A stretch of 64,000 nucleotides of DNA from Gammaproteobacteria bacterium (GCA_028868515.1 JAGWUI010000008.1:1-64000); one strand, 5' to 3'; shown: positions 1 to 8,645, counted from the stretch's first letter. Program-made: numbers and translations. Notes: generated by a model from the sequence alone, not told the origin.

Positions 1-472
1 TGATCCATTTATCTTTGGTCGAGGCGGAGAGGAGATTGAGGAGTTGGTTGCGGCAGGCGTGGCGTTCCAAGTTGTGCCGGGGATTACGGCTGCATCAGGA
101 TGTAGTGCTTATGCAGGAATTCCACTGACGCATCGTGAGTATGCGCAAAGCGTGCGCTTTTTGACAGGTCATCTGAAAGAAGGTTCGCCAGCATTACCGT
201 GGTCTGAGTTGATTTATGAGAATCAGACGTTGGTGTTGTATATGGGCTTGGTTGGGCTGCGTAATACATGCAAAGAGTTGATCGCGCATGGTTTGCGAGG
301 TGATATGCCGATTGCGTTGGTGAGTAAGGGCACAACGCCAGATCAGCATGTTGTGGTGGGTACGATTGATACGATTGCTGATTTGATTGATGAGCAGAAA
401 GTCGTTGCGCCGACTTTGACGATTATTGGTGAAGTGGTGACGCTGCGCGATAAGTTGAAGTGGTTTGATTAA
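1..472 (+). CDS. cobA: uroporphyrin-III C-methyltransferase (siroheme pathway), 3' part
   Basis: Partial gene open at the left edge; the frame runs from base 2 and starts outside the window. It begins inside the SUMT motif [11 protein letters not shown] and continues through [22 protein letters not shown] and a C-terminal [12 protein letters not shown]-type segment, all typical of SAM-dependent tetrapyrrole methylases. The enzyme methylates uroporphyrinogen III at C2 and C7 to give precorrin-2, which leads to siroheme. From this fragment I cannot tell whether the full protein is a stand-alone CobA type or the C-terminal half of a fused CysG. A good intrinsic terminator follows within 20 bases, so this is the last gene of its transcript. 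Confidence 0.9.
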   Translation, partial: DPFIFGRGGEEIEELVAAGVAFQVVPGITAASGCSAYAGIPLTHREYAQSVRFLTGHLKEGSPALPWSELIYENQTLVLYMGLVGLRNTCKELIAHGLRGDMPIALVSKGTTPDQHVVVGTIDTIADLIDEQKVVAPTLTIIGEVVTLRDKLKWFD

Positions 473-488
473 GGCTTTTATTTGCCAC

Positions 489-524
489 AAAAAAGGACTG
501 CCATTTGAATGGTGGTCCTTTTTT
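489..524 (+). terminator. intrinsic terminator after the methyltransferase gene
   Basis: Stem of about 16 pairs (489-504 with 509-524, including two G-U pairs) around a TTGA loop, preceded by an A-run and followed by a T-run. It lies 17 bases after the stop codon of the plus-strand methyltransferase gene. Confidence 0.85.
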
Positions 525-550
525 ATGTCTATTTGTTTGGAGTTTGTATT

Positions 551-611
551 AGGGTGTGCATCGCGCACCAATCCGTAAACTGACATGTGTTTTGTGCGCA
601 CTGCGCACCCT
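551..611. repeat. inverted pair of GC-rich hairpins (REP/BIME-like)
   Basis: Left arm 551-568 (AGGGTGTGCATCGCGCAC) and right arm 594-611 are reverse complements at 15 of 18 positions. Each arm is also nearly self-complementary (GGTGYG...CGCACC), so each can fold alone or with the other. The 25-base spacer is unremarkable. It sits between two convergent genes, the usual place for REP-like elements. No second copy was seen in this window. Confidence 0.6.
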
Positions 612-621
612 ATTACTACTA

Positions 622-927
622 TTAATTCCACAGCCCTTTCTTAAACCATTGTTTATATTGAATCAATAAAGAGAGACCGATTAGCCATGGGTAGGCTGCA
701 ATGGCTATTGCAAGATAAAATTCAGTGTTAGTTGGCGGATGACCCACAATATTTTCTACAATGCTTGGATTAATAGAGTCTCTATCAGGAAGAACGACGA
801 TCAACGAACACAATAGTGCAATTGAGCATCCGAATATTGCTAACATGCGACCCCATAACTTACGGCGAACTATGCCGACTATAGTTGTTGTCACCACGAC
901 AAAAAGAATCAAACTGAAGAGGGTCAT
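622..927 (-). CDS. small membrane protein of unknown function
   Basis: A 101-residue protein that I do not recognise. It has three hydrophobic stretches: about residues 2-19, 28-46 (after a basic RRKLWGR turn) and 70-89 (FYLAIAIAAYPWLIGLSLLI). It ends in a basic-aromatic tail. This suggests an inner-membrane protein with three helices. The next gene upstream on the same strand is also a small membrane protein, about 90 bases away, and the two could be cotranscribed. The hydrophobic pattern and the absence of a competing frame support it being real. No function is proposed. Confidence 0.6.
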   Translation of the reverse strand: MTLFSLILFVVVTTTIVGIVRRKLWGRMLAIFGCSIALLCSLIVVLPDRDSINPSIVENIVGHPPTNTEFYLAIAIAAYPWLIGLSLLIQYKQWFKKGLWN

Positions 928-1020
928 TTTTGTAATACCTAAAAAATCTTATTCTGTAATGCTAATTGAGAACAACTTAGCTTTAATGACTTGAAGTGCC
1001 TTTTTATAATATCGACTGAA

Positions 1021-1311
1021 CTACCCTATTGCGATAATAAAACCCCAAAACAGTACGACTATTACACCGTTTAATATGCCCAGCCAATGATGCGTCATCA
1101 GCAGACTGGACTTGGCCTGTACTAGACGAGCTACATATAGAATTAATAAGTAGATTGAGACTATTACCGCAAAGATATTTGCAATATAACCAGCAACCAT
1201 GCCGAACTCAAATAACAGCCCTGTATTAATACTATGTACAGTAAAGACAAGCAGAAAAATTGCTCCACATAGTATGTTTATAATGCTGACGAAGATGTGA
1301 AATGGATGCAT
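1021..1311 (-). CDS. small four-helix membrane protein of unknown function
   Basis: A 96-residue protein with four likely membrane helices: about residues 5-25, 36-60 (starting near FGMVAGYIANIF), a third that merges into the second around LLILYVARLV, and a C-terminal GVIVVLFWGFIIAIG. A conserved-looking AKSSLLMTHHWLGILNG segment precedes the last helix. I do not recognise the family. It lies upstream of the other small membrane protein on the same strand. The region from its start (1311) to the OmpA-like gene end (1538) holds only a terminator. Confidence 0.6.
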   Translation of the reverse strand: MHPFHIFVSIINILCGAIFLLVFTVHSINTGLLFEFGMVAGYIANIFAVIVSIYLLILYVARLVQAKSSLLMTHHWLGILNGVIVVLFWGFIIAIG

Positions 1312-1483
1312 AAATCTAAGGTATTTTTATGTGGTCGTACCGAGATATAAAATGCTTATCCCAGTTTCATAAGTTAATTTTATTGAAAATATAAATAGAA
1401 TATTTGTGCTCTGTTGAAAGCTATCATTGGGAAAACTAGATGTCAAGAACGTGAAAAAGTTAGCCTAGAGCTAAAAATCCCAC

Positions 1484-1517
1484 AAAAAAAGACCATCATT
1501 ACAAATGACAGTCTTTT
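1484..1517 (-). terminator. intrinsic terminator of the OmpA-like gene
   Basis: Read on the minus strand: AAAAGACTGTCATT, a short loop, AATGATGGTCTTTTTTT. The arms 1491-1500 and 1504-1513 pair except for a two-base internal loop. It lies about 20 bases past the minus-strand stop at 1538. Confidence 0.75.
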
Positions 1518-1537
1518 CTTATATCAATCAATCTTAC

Positions 1538-3211
1538 TTACGACTTACTCGCCGCACCTTCAATCGCAAATGCAATACGGCGATTTTTCAGCTTGCCTTC
1601 CTCAGTCGCATTGTCAGCAATCGGTTGGCTTGAACCCATACCTTTCGCAGTGATTGATGTCGCTGCGACACCTTGATTGGCTAAGTAGGTCGCAACTGAT
1701 TTTGCACGAGCGGTGGAGAGGGCAACGTTACTTTTTTCATTACCTGAAGAATCTGTGTGTCCAGTGATGGTGATTTTCAGGTTAGGAATAGCTTTGATCA
1801 AAGCCGCTGCTTTATCCAAAACTGCTTTGTTTGCTTCAGGAATGTCGTTTGAACCTACCGCAAAGTTAATCACTTGTAGATTCAACGCATGCATGACACT
1901 GTCTGGATTCACTGCGTTCGGGTTGATGTTGGCAAGTTCACCCGCAGCAACCAAGTTTGGATCAAGTGGCGTTGCAGATTGAACCGTGATGCCTGTACCA
2001 AAGAGTGTTTTCAGACGTTCAATCAGTTTTGCAACTTCAAGTTGGTCTGGGCCATTGATGGTGACGGTGTTGCCTTTGAGTTCAAGATTGGTATTTGCTG
2101 AGGCCTTAACCGCACCCAGCGCATCGCTTAAGCCTGCTAAACCTGCAAAAGATGTGTCTACTGCCGCATCGATTTTGATATCACACTTTGAAGCTGGGCC
2201 GAATTGAGCTTGAACAGCAGAGGTGAGATTTGCGACGAGATCAGCATTGCCTGCAACACCTTGACAGTTGAGTAATTCACCGTGTGCACCAGTATTGAGT
2301 GACATGGTTTCAGGTTTGAGATTTGGATTCGATACAACTGCAGGTTTGGCAACAACAGGCACAGTCTGACTTTGGCAGCCTTTCCAGAATAATAAACCGA
2401 GAAGAATCAGCACAACCAAACCCAGCCACGGCAGCAAGCGCAGGAAGAACGAAGTTGGTTCTTTGACAACTTCTGCGGTCATATGACTTGCGGCATGGAC
2501 TGATTTGTGTGCGACATCACTCGCTGCATGTAGAGCATTCGCCGCTGCTGCAGATGTTTTGCTGGCGAGTTCAGAAGTGCTTTCGACAACAGATGACGCG
2601 GTATGGCTGATGGTATCTACTGCTGCAGATGCTGCATCGGAGGCTTTATGCGCAACATCTGATACGGTTTCTGCTGCGTGATCACTGGCTTGACGCAAGA
2701 CGCTACCTAAACTTGCGACGCTTTCTTTGACGGTGTTAAAAACACCTAAACCAATGAGTGCAGGTAAGCCTGCTGCGGTATAAATCCAATCAGGAAAATG
2801 ACCTTGTAAATGTTCCGCTTGTCCTTCAAGTAATTCATTCATGCCTTCTTTGCCGAGGCTTGCGGTTTGTTCGAGGCTGTGGATTTCTGTCAGACTATGG
2901 ACAGCGATTAAGTTCAGCGCTTGTAAACTTGTTGTCTCATCAATCTCACCCAATCCTGTGAGTTCTTGATGTGCGCTGGATAAGTTTGCATCTCGCCAAA
3001 GTGCAGCGCTATCTTGTTTCTCAAGGATGTCTAGGACTGCTGCTGTTCCTTGAGTTTCATTAATATTTACCAAACGACCAACGACTAAAGCGAGTCCTGC
3101 ATTAATAAAGCCAGTTGCTCTCTCCATACTGAGGCCGTAGTTTTGGGTGACTTCACCAACAAGAATTGCCCCTTGGGTTTCGCGTAAGTGTTGCAATAAA
3201 GATAATGCCAT
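1538..3211 (-). CDS. DUF937-like / OmpA-domain membrane-anchored protein
   Basis: A 557-residue composite. Residues 1-110 resemble the bacterial DUF937 helical domain (MALSLLQHL start, NAGLALVVGRL). Residues about 165-245 are an Ala/Ser/His-rich region with repeated A-H-K-A-S and D-A-A patterns, probably a long amphipathic helix. A single membrane helix follows at about 258-278 (LLPWLGLVVLILLGLLFW). A BON-like region spans about 305-410. The C-terminal OmpA domain (about 440-557) has the peptidoglycan-binding signature GHTDSSGNE...LSTARAKSV...GMGSSQP...NRRI. The likely topology is cytoplasmic DUF937, inner-membrane helix and periplasmic OmpA domain holding peptidoglycan, not an outer-membrane barrel. 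It is a single gene with its own terminator. Confidence 0.85.
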   Translation of the reverse strand: MALSLLQHLRETQGAILVGEVTQNYGLSMERATGFINAGLALVVGRLVNINETQGTAAVLDILEKQDSAALWRDANLSSAHQELTGLGEIDETTSLQALNLIAVHSLTEIHSLEQTASLGKEGMNELLEGQAEHLQGHFPDWIYTAAGLPALIGLGVFNTVKESVASLGSVLRQASDHAAETVSDVAHKASDAASAAVDTISHTASSVVESTSELASKTSAAAANALHAASDVAHKSVHAASHMTAEVVKEPTSFFLRLLPWLGLVVLILLGLLFWKGCQSQTVPVVAKPAVVSNPNLKPETMSLNTGAHGELLNCQGVAGNADLVANLTSAVQAQFGPASKCDIKIDAAVDTSFAGLAGLSDALGAVKASANTNLELKGNTVTINGPDQLEVAKLIERLKTLFGTGITVQSATPLDPNLVAAGELANINPNAVNPDSVMHALNLQVINFAVGSNDIPEANKAVLDKAAALIKAIPNLKITITGHTDSSGNEKSNVALSTARAKSVATYLANQGVAATSITAKGMGSSQPIADNATEEGKLKNRRIAFAIEGAASKS

Positions 3212-3425
3212 TTTTTGAAGCCTCTCTCATTCAGTGGAGAACTATGTTTAATTTGTAGAATCAAAACAATTTGAAGTAGAACTAAAACTTCCCATCAATA
3301 AAATTAGATATGCCAATATGTTATTAAAGATCCTTCATTGGAAATGCATCACAAGTTGTGTAGAAATCTATCATGGAATGAGCGCAAAGGTAACATGTAC
3401 TCATGACAAATTCACGAGTCTTCGA

Positions 3426-3881
3426 TTAGTCGAGAACTCTTAAGCTTGGTTTTTTCACTGGCGCAGTTTCAGTTTGTTGGGTTGGCGTTTCTTCTGCTGG
3501 CGTGTTGGTGTCTTCAACAGCTTCATTCGCATATTCATTGGCATCGAAAAATAAGCCTTGACCATTTTCACGCGCATACAAACCCATGATGGCACGCATC
3601 GGGACATAGACTTGTTGTGATACGCCGCCAAAACGTGCACTAAACCCAACGGCGTCATTATCCATTAGTAACTGATGTACTGCATGTGGTGCGATATTGA
3701 GAACAATCTGTCCATCTTTGATGTATTGCTGTGGAACAAAAACGCCTTTTTCTTCTGCATTGATCAGCAGATAGGGGGTGAGCGCATTGTCATTGATCCA
3801 TTCATAGATCGCACGAACGAGGTAAGGGCGTGTTGGGCTAATGGTCGATGGAGAGGTTGGTGTGGTCATGATTGGGCTCAC
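3426..3881 (-). CDS. sspB: SspB, ClpXP protease specificity-enhancing factor
   Basis: Adaptor that tethers ssrA-tagged proteins to ClpXP. The protein has 151 residues. The substrate-binding core (about 15-110) carries RPYLVRAIYEWINDN at its start and FSARFGGV...VPMRAIMGLYARENGQG at its end. An acidic, Thr/Pro/Glu-rich linker follows, and the C-terminus is KKPSLRVLD, matching the ClpX-binding (XB) tail of Escherichia coli SspB. Start: Met1 or Met5 are both possible. It lies downstream of sspA on the same strand with a gap of about 50 bases, the usual sspA-sspB pair. Confidence 0.95.
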   Translation of the reverse strand: MSPIMTTPTSPSTISPTRPYLVRAIYEWINDNALTPYLLINAEEKGVFVPQQYIKDGQIVLNIAPHAVHQLLMDNDAVGFSARFGGVSQQVYVPMRAIMGLYARENGQGLFFDANEYANEAVEDTNTPAEETPTQQTETAPVKKPSLRVLD

Positions 3882-3930
3882 AGTTTCATTTGTTTCGCAT
3901 TTTTTGTATTCGTCACTTTAAGTGCTGATC

Positions 3931-4626
3931 TCAATCTCGCTGTCTGGCACGTTCTTGTGCCGTCAGAGATTTGATAAAAGCAGGACGTTCAAATAAACGC
4001 TGACAGTATGTTAACAGAGGTTTTGCTAAATTGGATGGTAGGTGGATGTCCATTTGCGGTAAACGCCACAAGACGGGAGCAAGTAGACAGTCACAAAGAC
4101 CAAACGAATCGCTCAAAAAGTAAGGCTGATGACCAAAAAGTGGTGACAAGCTGATGAGTGAATCGGTCAGGGCTTTGCGGGCTTGAGCAGCTTTTTTGAC
4201 ATCGAGTGTGGTTGGATCTGTGAGCAGAATATCTGCTGCGGCTAACCAGTCGCGTTCGATACGCCATGCGTATTGTTTGACTAATGCGCGTGCTGCTGGT
4301 GCGTCAGGGTGTAGGCGAGATTGTCGGTAACGGTCGTCAAGGTATTCCAAGATGATACGACTTTCAAATAGTCGTAGCTCGCGTTCAACTAATGTAGGCA
4401 GTGTATTGTACGGATTCAGTGCCGCGAGGTCTTCGGGGCGATCATCGGGATCAACCAAGATGAGGGTGTATTCAACTTCTTTTTCGGCCAGTGCTAACCT
4501 TACGCGATGGCTATGATGTGCGTCTGGATGCGCATAAAGAAACAAGCCGTTTTGGAGTGGTAAATTGGCTTGCGAAGCAGTCGGCGTGGTGCGAGACGAA
4601 GCTTTAGATATTGAAGCTTGGGACAT
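3931..4626 (-). CDS. sspA: SspA, stringent starvation protein A
   Basis: RNA-polymerase-associated protein of the glutathione-S-transferase fold that helps transcription under starvation and acid stress. It has 231 residues. The N-terminal thioredoxin-like half (about 25-100) has LYAHPDAHHSHRVRLALAEK, NPYNTLPTLVERELRLFES and ILEYLDDRY; the C-terminal half is helical. The active-site Ser/Cys of true GST enzymes is not evident, as expected for SspA. The first 25 residues are a Ser/Thr-rich extension, so a later start is possible. Upstream is the petC end. Downstream is sspB. Confidence 0.93.
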   Translation of the reverse strand: MSQASISKASSRTTPTASQANLPLQNGLFLYAHPDAHHSHRVRLALAEKEVEYTLILVDPDDRPEDLAALNPYNTLPTLVERELRLFESRIILEYLDDRYRQSRLHPDAPAARALVKQYAWRIERDWLAAADILLTDPTTLDVKKAAQARKALTDSLISLSPLFGHQPYFLSDSFGLCDCLLAPVLWRLPQMDIHLPSNLAKPLLTYCQRLFERPAFIKSLTAQERARQRD

Positions 4627-4736
4627 GAATACATCGTTTTTTTAGTTGATCTGAAATTATAAAACAGTTTGAGTCAATTAGGCGTGATTTTAATGAGTCA
4701 TTGATCAACAATACGGTTTTTTGTGAACGTACTGAC

Positions 4737-5468
4737 TTATTTCACATCCTTCCAATATTCTTTGTAGAGCAAATACGCAGGGATGAGGAAGATGAATAAA
4801 AACAAAATCACAATGATGCCGTAAATTTTCCGTTCGCGCTGCGCAGGTTCGGCGGCGTAGTTTAAGAAATTGACCAGATCGCCAACTTGTTTTTGGAATG
4901 CTTGATCGCCGACTTGCTGGTGCAATCCATCGAGAACGTTCGGCATCGCAACATCATGAATGACCGTGTTATTCACCCCAAAAGGACGTGTTTGATCAGG
5001 ATAAAAACTAAGTAAGTAGGTATAAACCCAATCTGGGCTTTTGACGCGAGTTTCTACACTCAGATCGGGTGGGACGGTGCCAAAGATTTTTTTCTGAAGC
5101 ACAGGATCCATTTTGGCATCAATACTATCCGTCAATTTACCATTGGTCAGTTTCATGTATTGTTCGATCAAGGCTGGCGGAATCGATAAATCTTGAGCCA
5201 TGCGTTCATAACGTAAATATTTCAATGAATGACAGCTTGCACAGTTATTCATAAAAAGTGCCGCACCACGTTGTAAGGATGCTTGGTCATTCACATCAAT
5301 CGGTGCTTGGCGACAGGCTAAGTCATGCTTTTGAGTTTGATTTGGATGTAATGGATCAGATTCAATGCGTGAACCACAGCTCATGCTGGCGGTAGCGTTG
5401 ATCGAGAATCCAAGAATTCCATTTAACAGAAGTGTTGAGATTAATATTGAGCGCATTTTTGAAGTCAT
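4737..5468 (-). CDS. petC: cytochrome c1 of the bc1 complex
   Basis: Haem c subunit that passes electrons from the Rieske protein to soluble cytochrome c. It has 243 residues. An N-terminal signal-like helix spans about 5-27. The haem-binding motif CASCHSLKYLRY begins at about residue 76. The probable Met ligand is in VAMPNVL near 175. A single C-terminal anchor helix (IIVILFLFIFLIPAYLLY) is followed by KEYWKDVK. Its start lies two bases after the petB stop, so it is the third gene of a tight petA-petB-petC operon. It is more compact than mitochondrial c1, as in other proteobacteria. Confidence 0.95.
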   Translation of the reverse strand: MTSKMRSILISTLLLNGILGFSINATASMSCGSRIESDPLHPNQTQKHDLACRQAPIDVNDQASLQRGAALFMNNCASCHSLKYLRYERMAQDLSIPPALIEQYMKLTNGKLTDSIDAKMDPVLQKKIFGTVPPDLSVETRVKSPDWVYTYLLSFYPDQTRPFGVNNTVIHDVAMPNVLDGLHQQVGDQAFQKQVGDLVNFLNYAAEPAQRERKIYGIIVILFLFIFLIPAYLLYKEYWKDVK

Positions 5469-5470
5469 TA

Positions 5471-6718
5471 TCAGTGACCTCGTGTAATACGGTCAGGTGG
5501 AACTTTAAAGTCTTCAAATCCTGTGTAAATCGGCATCAATAGAAAATAAAGGAAGTAAAACAAGGTCATGATCTGAGCAAGCGTTTGATTGCTTAAGTAA
5601 GGCAGGAGTGGGTGATCGAGTGGTGTGGCGCCGATGATGCCTAATACTAGAATGCTGATGACTAAGATTGTCAGCCAGACCTTTGAGAGTAATCCTTTGT
5701 AACGCATTGATTTCACAGGGGAGCGATCTAACCACGGTAAGAAAAAGAAAATCGAGACCGCACTAAACAATGCGATGACGCCGCCGAGTTTGTTGGGAAT
5801 GGCCATCAAAATCGCATAAAACGGTGTGAAATACCAAACAGGTGCAATGTGATCGGGTGTTTTTAGTGGGTTCGCAGGTTCAAAATTAGCAGGCTCTAAG
5901 ATATGTCCACCACCTGTCGGCCAGAAGAAAACTACAGCAAAGAAGATAATCAAAAAGACCACGATACCGACTAAATTATGCAAGATGTGGTACGGATAGA
6001 GTGGAATGCCATCAAGTGGGATACCGTTTTTGTCGATTTGTTTTTTAATCTCAATGCCTTCTGGATTGTTGGAGCCGACATGATGTAAGGCGACCAGATG
6101 GATAAAAATAAATCCAATCAAAAACAACGGAATGGCAATCACATGCAACGCAAATACACGGTTAAGCGTAATCCCTGACAGCACAAAGTCGCCGCGTAGC
6201 CATGTCGAAATCGAGTCCCCAACACAAGGAATTGCCGCAGGTAAATTAAAGATGACTTGTGCACCCCAGAAGGACATATTGCCCCACGGCAGCACATAAC
6301 CAAAAAAACCTTCTGCCATGATCAGTACATATAGCCCCATGCCGACGAGCCAAATGAGCTCTCTGGGTTTCTTGTATGAGCCGTACAGTAAACCGCGAAA
6401 CATGTGCAGATAAATCACCAGAAAAAGCGCTGATGCACCAACTGCATGCATATAACGTAGTAACCAGCCATCTGTGACATCGCGCATGATATTGCCCTCA
6501 ATCGATGCGAATGCACCATCGATACTCGGGGTATACATCATGGCAAGCCAGATGCCCGTAATGAGCTGGCTGAATAACACCAACATCGACAATACGCCAA
6601 ACAGATACCAGAAATTCAGATTTTTAGGCGCGTAATATCGAGATAGATGTTTTTCATGAGTTTGCTGAACTGGGAAGCGTAAATTAATCCAGTTTTTGAA
6701 TCGTTGCTTGATCTGCAT
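5471..6718 (-). CDS. petB: cytochrome b of the bc1 complex
   Basis: Membrane core of ubiquinol:cytochrome c reductase, holding both b haems and the Qo and Qi sites. It has 415 residues and eight or so hydrophobic helices. Haem-ligand histidines are visible in YMHAVGASALFLVIYLHMFRG and LHVIAIPLFLIGFIFIHLVALHH. The Qo-site PEWY equivalent here reads APVWYFTPFYAIL. The petA stop and petB start overlap by one base (TAATG), which suggests translational coupling. It is the full-length b subunit (b6 plus subunit IV equivalent) of proteobacterial type. Confidence 0.97.
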   Translation of the reverse strand: MQIKQRFKNWINLRFPVQQTHEKHLSRYYAPKNLNFWYLFGVLSMLVLFSQLITGIWLAMMYTPSIDGAFASIEGNIMRDVTDGWLLRYMHAVGASALFLVIYLHMFRGLLYGSYKKPRELIWLVGMGLYVLIMAEGFFGYVLPWGNMSFWGAQVIFNLPAAIPCVGDSISTWLRGDFVLSGITLNRVFALHVIAIPLFLIGFIFIHLVALHHVGSNNPEGIEIKKQIDKNGIPLDGIPLYPYHILHNLVGIVVFLIIFFAVVFFWPTGGGHILEPANFEPANPLKTPDHIAPVWYFTPFYAILMAIPNKLGGVIALFSAVSIFFFLPWLDRSPVKSMRYKGLLSKVWLTILVISILVLGIIGATPLDHPLLPYLSNQTLAQIMTLFYFLYFLLMPIYTGFEDFKVPPDRITRGH

Positions 6719-7311
6719 TAGACATCCTCACCAATGGTTAGGATGTTACCAATCAGCGTATATTTCGGTATTTCCATATTTAACGGAGCGGGTGAACCAT
6801 CAAAGACGCGACCAGCTAGATCATATCGTGAGCCATGACACGGACATAAAAATCCACCAGCCCAATCTGTACCAAGACCTGATGAATTTGCTTCTGGGCG
6901 AAAACCCGGTGCACAGCCTAAGTGGGTACAGACACCCACCATGACGAGTAAATTTGGATCGCGGGAACGATGTGCGTTCTTTGCATAATCAGGTTGGTTG
7001 GATTCATTGGAGTTGGCATCGCGTAATCTTGGATTACTGACAGCGAGTTTTTTAAGCATGTCATCGGTGCGACGAATGATGTAGATGGGTTTGCTTTGCC
7101 ATTCGACCACCATCATTTTTCCAGCTTCAAGCGTGCTAATGTCTTGCGTGATTGGACTACTTGCTGCTTTGGCTTTTTCGCTGGGTGCGCATGATCTGAC
7201 GAGGGGAGTGCATACACCAATGACTCCCACAGCGCCCATCGCGGTTGTGGTGTTAATCAATATGCGACGGCGATTGATATTGATGTTGTCATTATCATTC
7301 GCGTGGCTCAT
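6718..7311 (-). CDS. petA: Rieske iron-sulfur protein of the bc1 complex
   Basis: [2Fe-2S] subunit that oxidises ubiquinol at the Qo site. It has 197 residues. The N-terminus carries a twin-arginine-like segment (NRRRILINTTTAMGAVG) followed by a membrane helix, matching Tat-dependent insertion of Rieske proteins. The cluster motifs are CTHLGCAPGF (box 1) and CPCHGSRYD (box 2), with the GSPAPL proline loop after them. It is the first gene of petABC, starting 19 bases downstream of the neighbouring DUF4336-like gene, which may share its transcript. Confidence 0.96.
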   Translation of the reverse strand: MSHANDNDNININRRRILINTTTAMGAVGVIGVCTPLVRSCAPSEKAKAASSPITQDISTLEAGKMMVVEWQSKPIYIIRRTDDMLKKLAVSNPRLRDANSNESNQPDYAKNAHRSRDPNLLVMVGVCTHLGCAPGFRPEANSSGLGTDWAGGFLCPCHGSRYDLAGRVFDGSPAPLNMEIPKYTLIGNILTIGEDV

Positions 7312-7330
7312 TGAGGGTTTCCTTTTAATT

Positions 7331-8050
7331 TCATAGGTTAAACGTTTTCTTAATGACAGCTGTTAACTCTTGCTTTGCACCAGATTTTAAGGGTGCTCCA
7401 TGCGCGGATACTAAACTGTCAAAATCAAGCGTTAATAGTTTGGCAAAGTCCTGCTGCAAACTTTTGCCTTTAGGGGTGACTCTTTTTAGCCAAGGTCCGC
7501 CAATCAGTAGACCTAGCCTAAACCCCATCAGTTTTACAATAAGTTTGGTTGCAGGAGTAAAATAACTCCAGTCAGACCAATATTGTACGCTATCTGTGGT
7601 AATCAGGAGTCTTAAAGGCTGAATGAGCAGTGCGGCTTCAGGATATTTAGCCGTTTCAAAAATAAAAAAATCAGAATTATGAATCGGAGGCTTTGTCTGA
7701 GCGCTAATAATTTGGTGCGGAATTAACTCTTTGTATGTTTCATGTCCATGCTGGCTCCAAAATTGAGCCTGATAACGATCTATATAGAATTGATCATCTA
7801 AACCATGAAAATCGCCTAATCGAATAACATGCTTGACTGTGCCGAGTTGATCTAAGTTTTTTAATTCGTTGTCATTGATACGAACAGGGTTAATAAGCGT
7901 TAGATCACTCTCTTGTTTGATAATGACCATGTTGCGGTTCATTCTTAGTCCAGGTCCAATTTTGATGCTGCCATGAACAAAGTAAACGTTCGGAAATATC
8001 TCAGTGATTGGATCATGTGGAAATGCGGGTGCGTATGATGGTTGAGCCAT
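7331..8050 (-). CDS. DUF4336-like metallo-beta-lactamase-fold protein lacking the metal motif
   Basis: A 239-residue protein. The order of segments (PNVYFVHGSIKIG, NRNMVIIKQESDLTLINPVR, LGTVKHVIRLGDFHGLDDQFY, and a late VSAHGAPL) follows the metallo-beta-lactamase fold and best resembles the DUF4336 group. The canonical HxHxDH is replaced by GDFHGLDDQF, with one His and two Asp, so normal dizinc hydrolysis is doubtful. It has no signal peptide. It sits between the L,D-transpeptidase gene and petA on one strand with short gaps (14 and 19 bases), so it may belong to the petABC transcript. The substrate is unknown. Confidence 0.7.
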   Translation of the reverse strand: MAQPSYAPAFPHDPITEIFPNVYFVHGSIKIGPGLRMNRNMVIIKQESDLTLINPVRINDNELKNLDQLGTVKHVIRLGDFHGLDDQFYIDRYQAQFWSQHGHETYKELIPHQIISAQTKPPIHNSDFFIFETAKYPEAALLIQPLRLLITTDSVQYWSDWSYFTPATKLIVKLMGFRLGLLIGGPWLKRVTPKGKSLQQDFAKLLTLDFDSLVSAHGAPLKSGAKQELTAVIKKTFNL

Positions 8051-8064
8051 TCTAGTTATTCCTC

Positions 8065-8550
8065 TTATGGTTTAATTTCAATAGGTGTGCCTACATCAAT
8101 CTTATCCCAAATCGCATCAATATCATGATTACTTAAAGCAATACATCCTTTTGTCCAATTGATTTTTTGCATTATAGGCGATGCCCAGCTGAAACCATTT
8201 TTCTGTCCATGAATCATAATGTCTCCACCAGCATCAACACCGAGGCGTTTAGCATTTGCGAGATCTTTTTCATTTGGGTATGAGATATGGAATGCTTTGT
8301 GAAAACGACTATCAGCTTTCTTGGTATCTAGAATATAGCTTCCTTCGGGAGTTTTACCATCGTTCTGCTTTTGTTTTGTTCCGTTGGGATTACTGCCGAA
8401 TACAACATGATATGAGGCTAGTAGGTGATCTGATTTATAAAGTGATAATAGATGCTGGCTTTTTTCTACAATAACGTGATCAGCTTTTTCTTCGGCATGA
8501 ACTGAGGCAATTGCCAAGAATGCAAGAAATAATAAGTAGAATGACTTCAT
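8065..8550 (-). CDS. secreted L,D-transpeptidase (YkuD family)
   Basis: A 161-residue protein with a clear signal peptide (MKSFYLLFLAFLAIASVHA) and a YkuD catalytic domain through most of the rest. The active-site region has the histidine in MIHGQKNGFSW and the nucleophilic cysteine in WTKGCIALSNHDIDAIW. The residue after the Cys-Ile is Ala rather than the more common Arg, as in the ErfK-like KGCIAL subgroup. Such enzymes make 3-3 peptidoglycan cross-links or attach proteins to peptidoglycan. It is the first gene of the minus-strand run that continues with the DUF4336-like gene. A terminator separates it from rpsI. Confidence 0.88.
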   Translation of the reverse strand: MKSFYLLFLAFLAIASVHAEEKADHVIVEKSQHLLSLYKSDHLLASYHVVFGSNPNGTKQKQNDGKTPEGSYILDTKKADSRFHKAFHISYPNEKDLANAKRLGVDAGGDIMIHGQKNGFSWASPIMQKINWTKGCIALSNHDIDAIWDKIDVGTPIEIKP

Positions 8551-8591
8551 ATTCGTCGAGCTATTGGATTTAATTTGAAATCCATAATAAC

Positions 8592-8619
8592 AAAAACCCC
8601 GAACAGAGTCGGGGTTTTG
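8592..8619 (-). terminator. intrinsic terminator of rplM-rpsI
   Basis: Stem AAAACCCCGA / TCGGGGTTTT around a six-base loop, with an A-run on the left and T-run on the right, so it can work in both directions. It lies about 27 bases past the rpsI stop on the minus strand. Confidence 0.9.
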
Positions 8620-8645
8620 TACACATCCAAAAAACGTTTCGAGAA

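Noticed and set aside
194-631. 145-residue minus-strand frame over the methyltransferase gene
   Set aside because: It lies opposite a conserved coding region and has no family features; it is a shadow of the SUMT gene.
4650-4736. TTGACT and TATAAT hexamers upstream of sspA as a promoter
   Set aside because: The spacing is only about ten bases, too short for a sigma70 promoter; one of the two may belong to a different pair.
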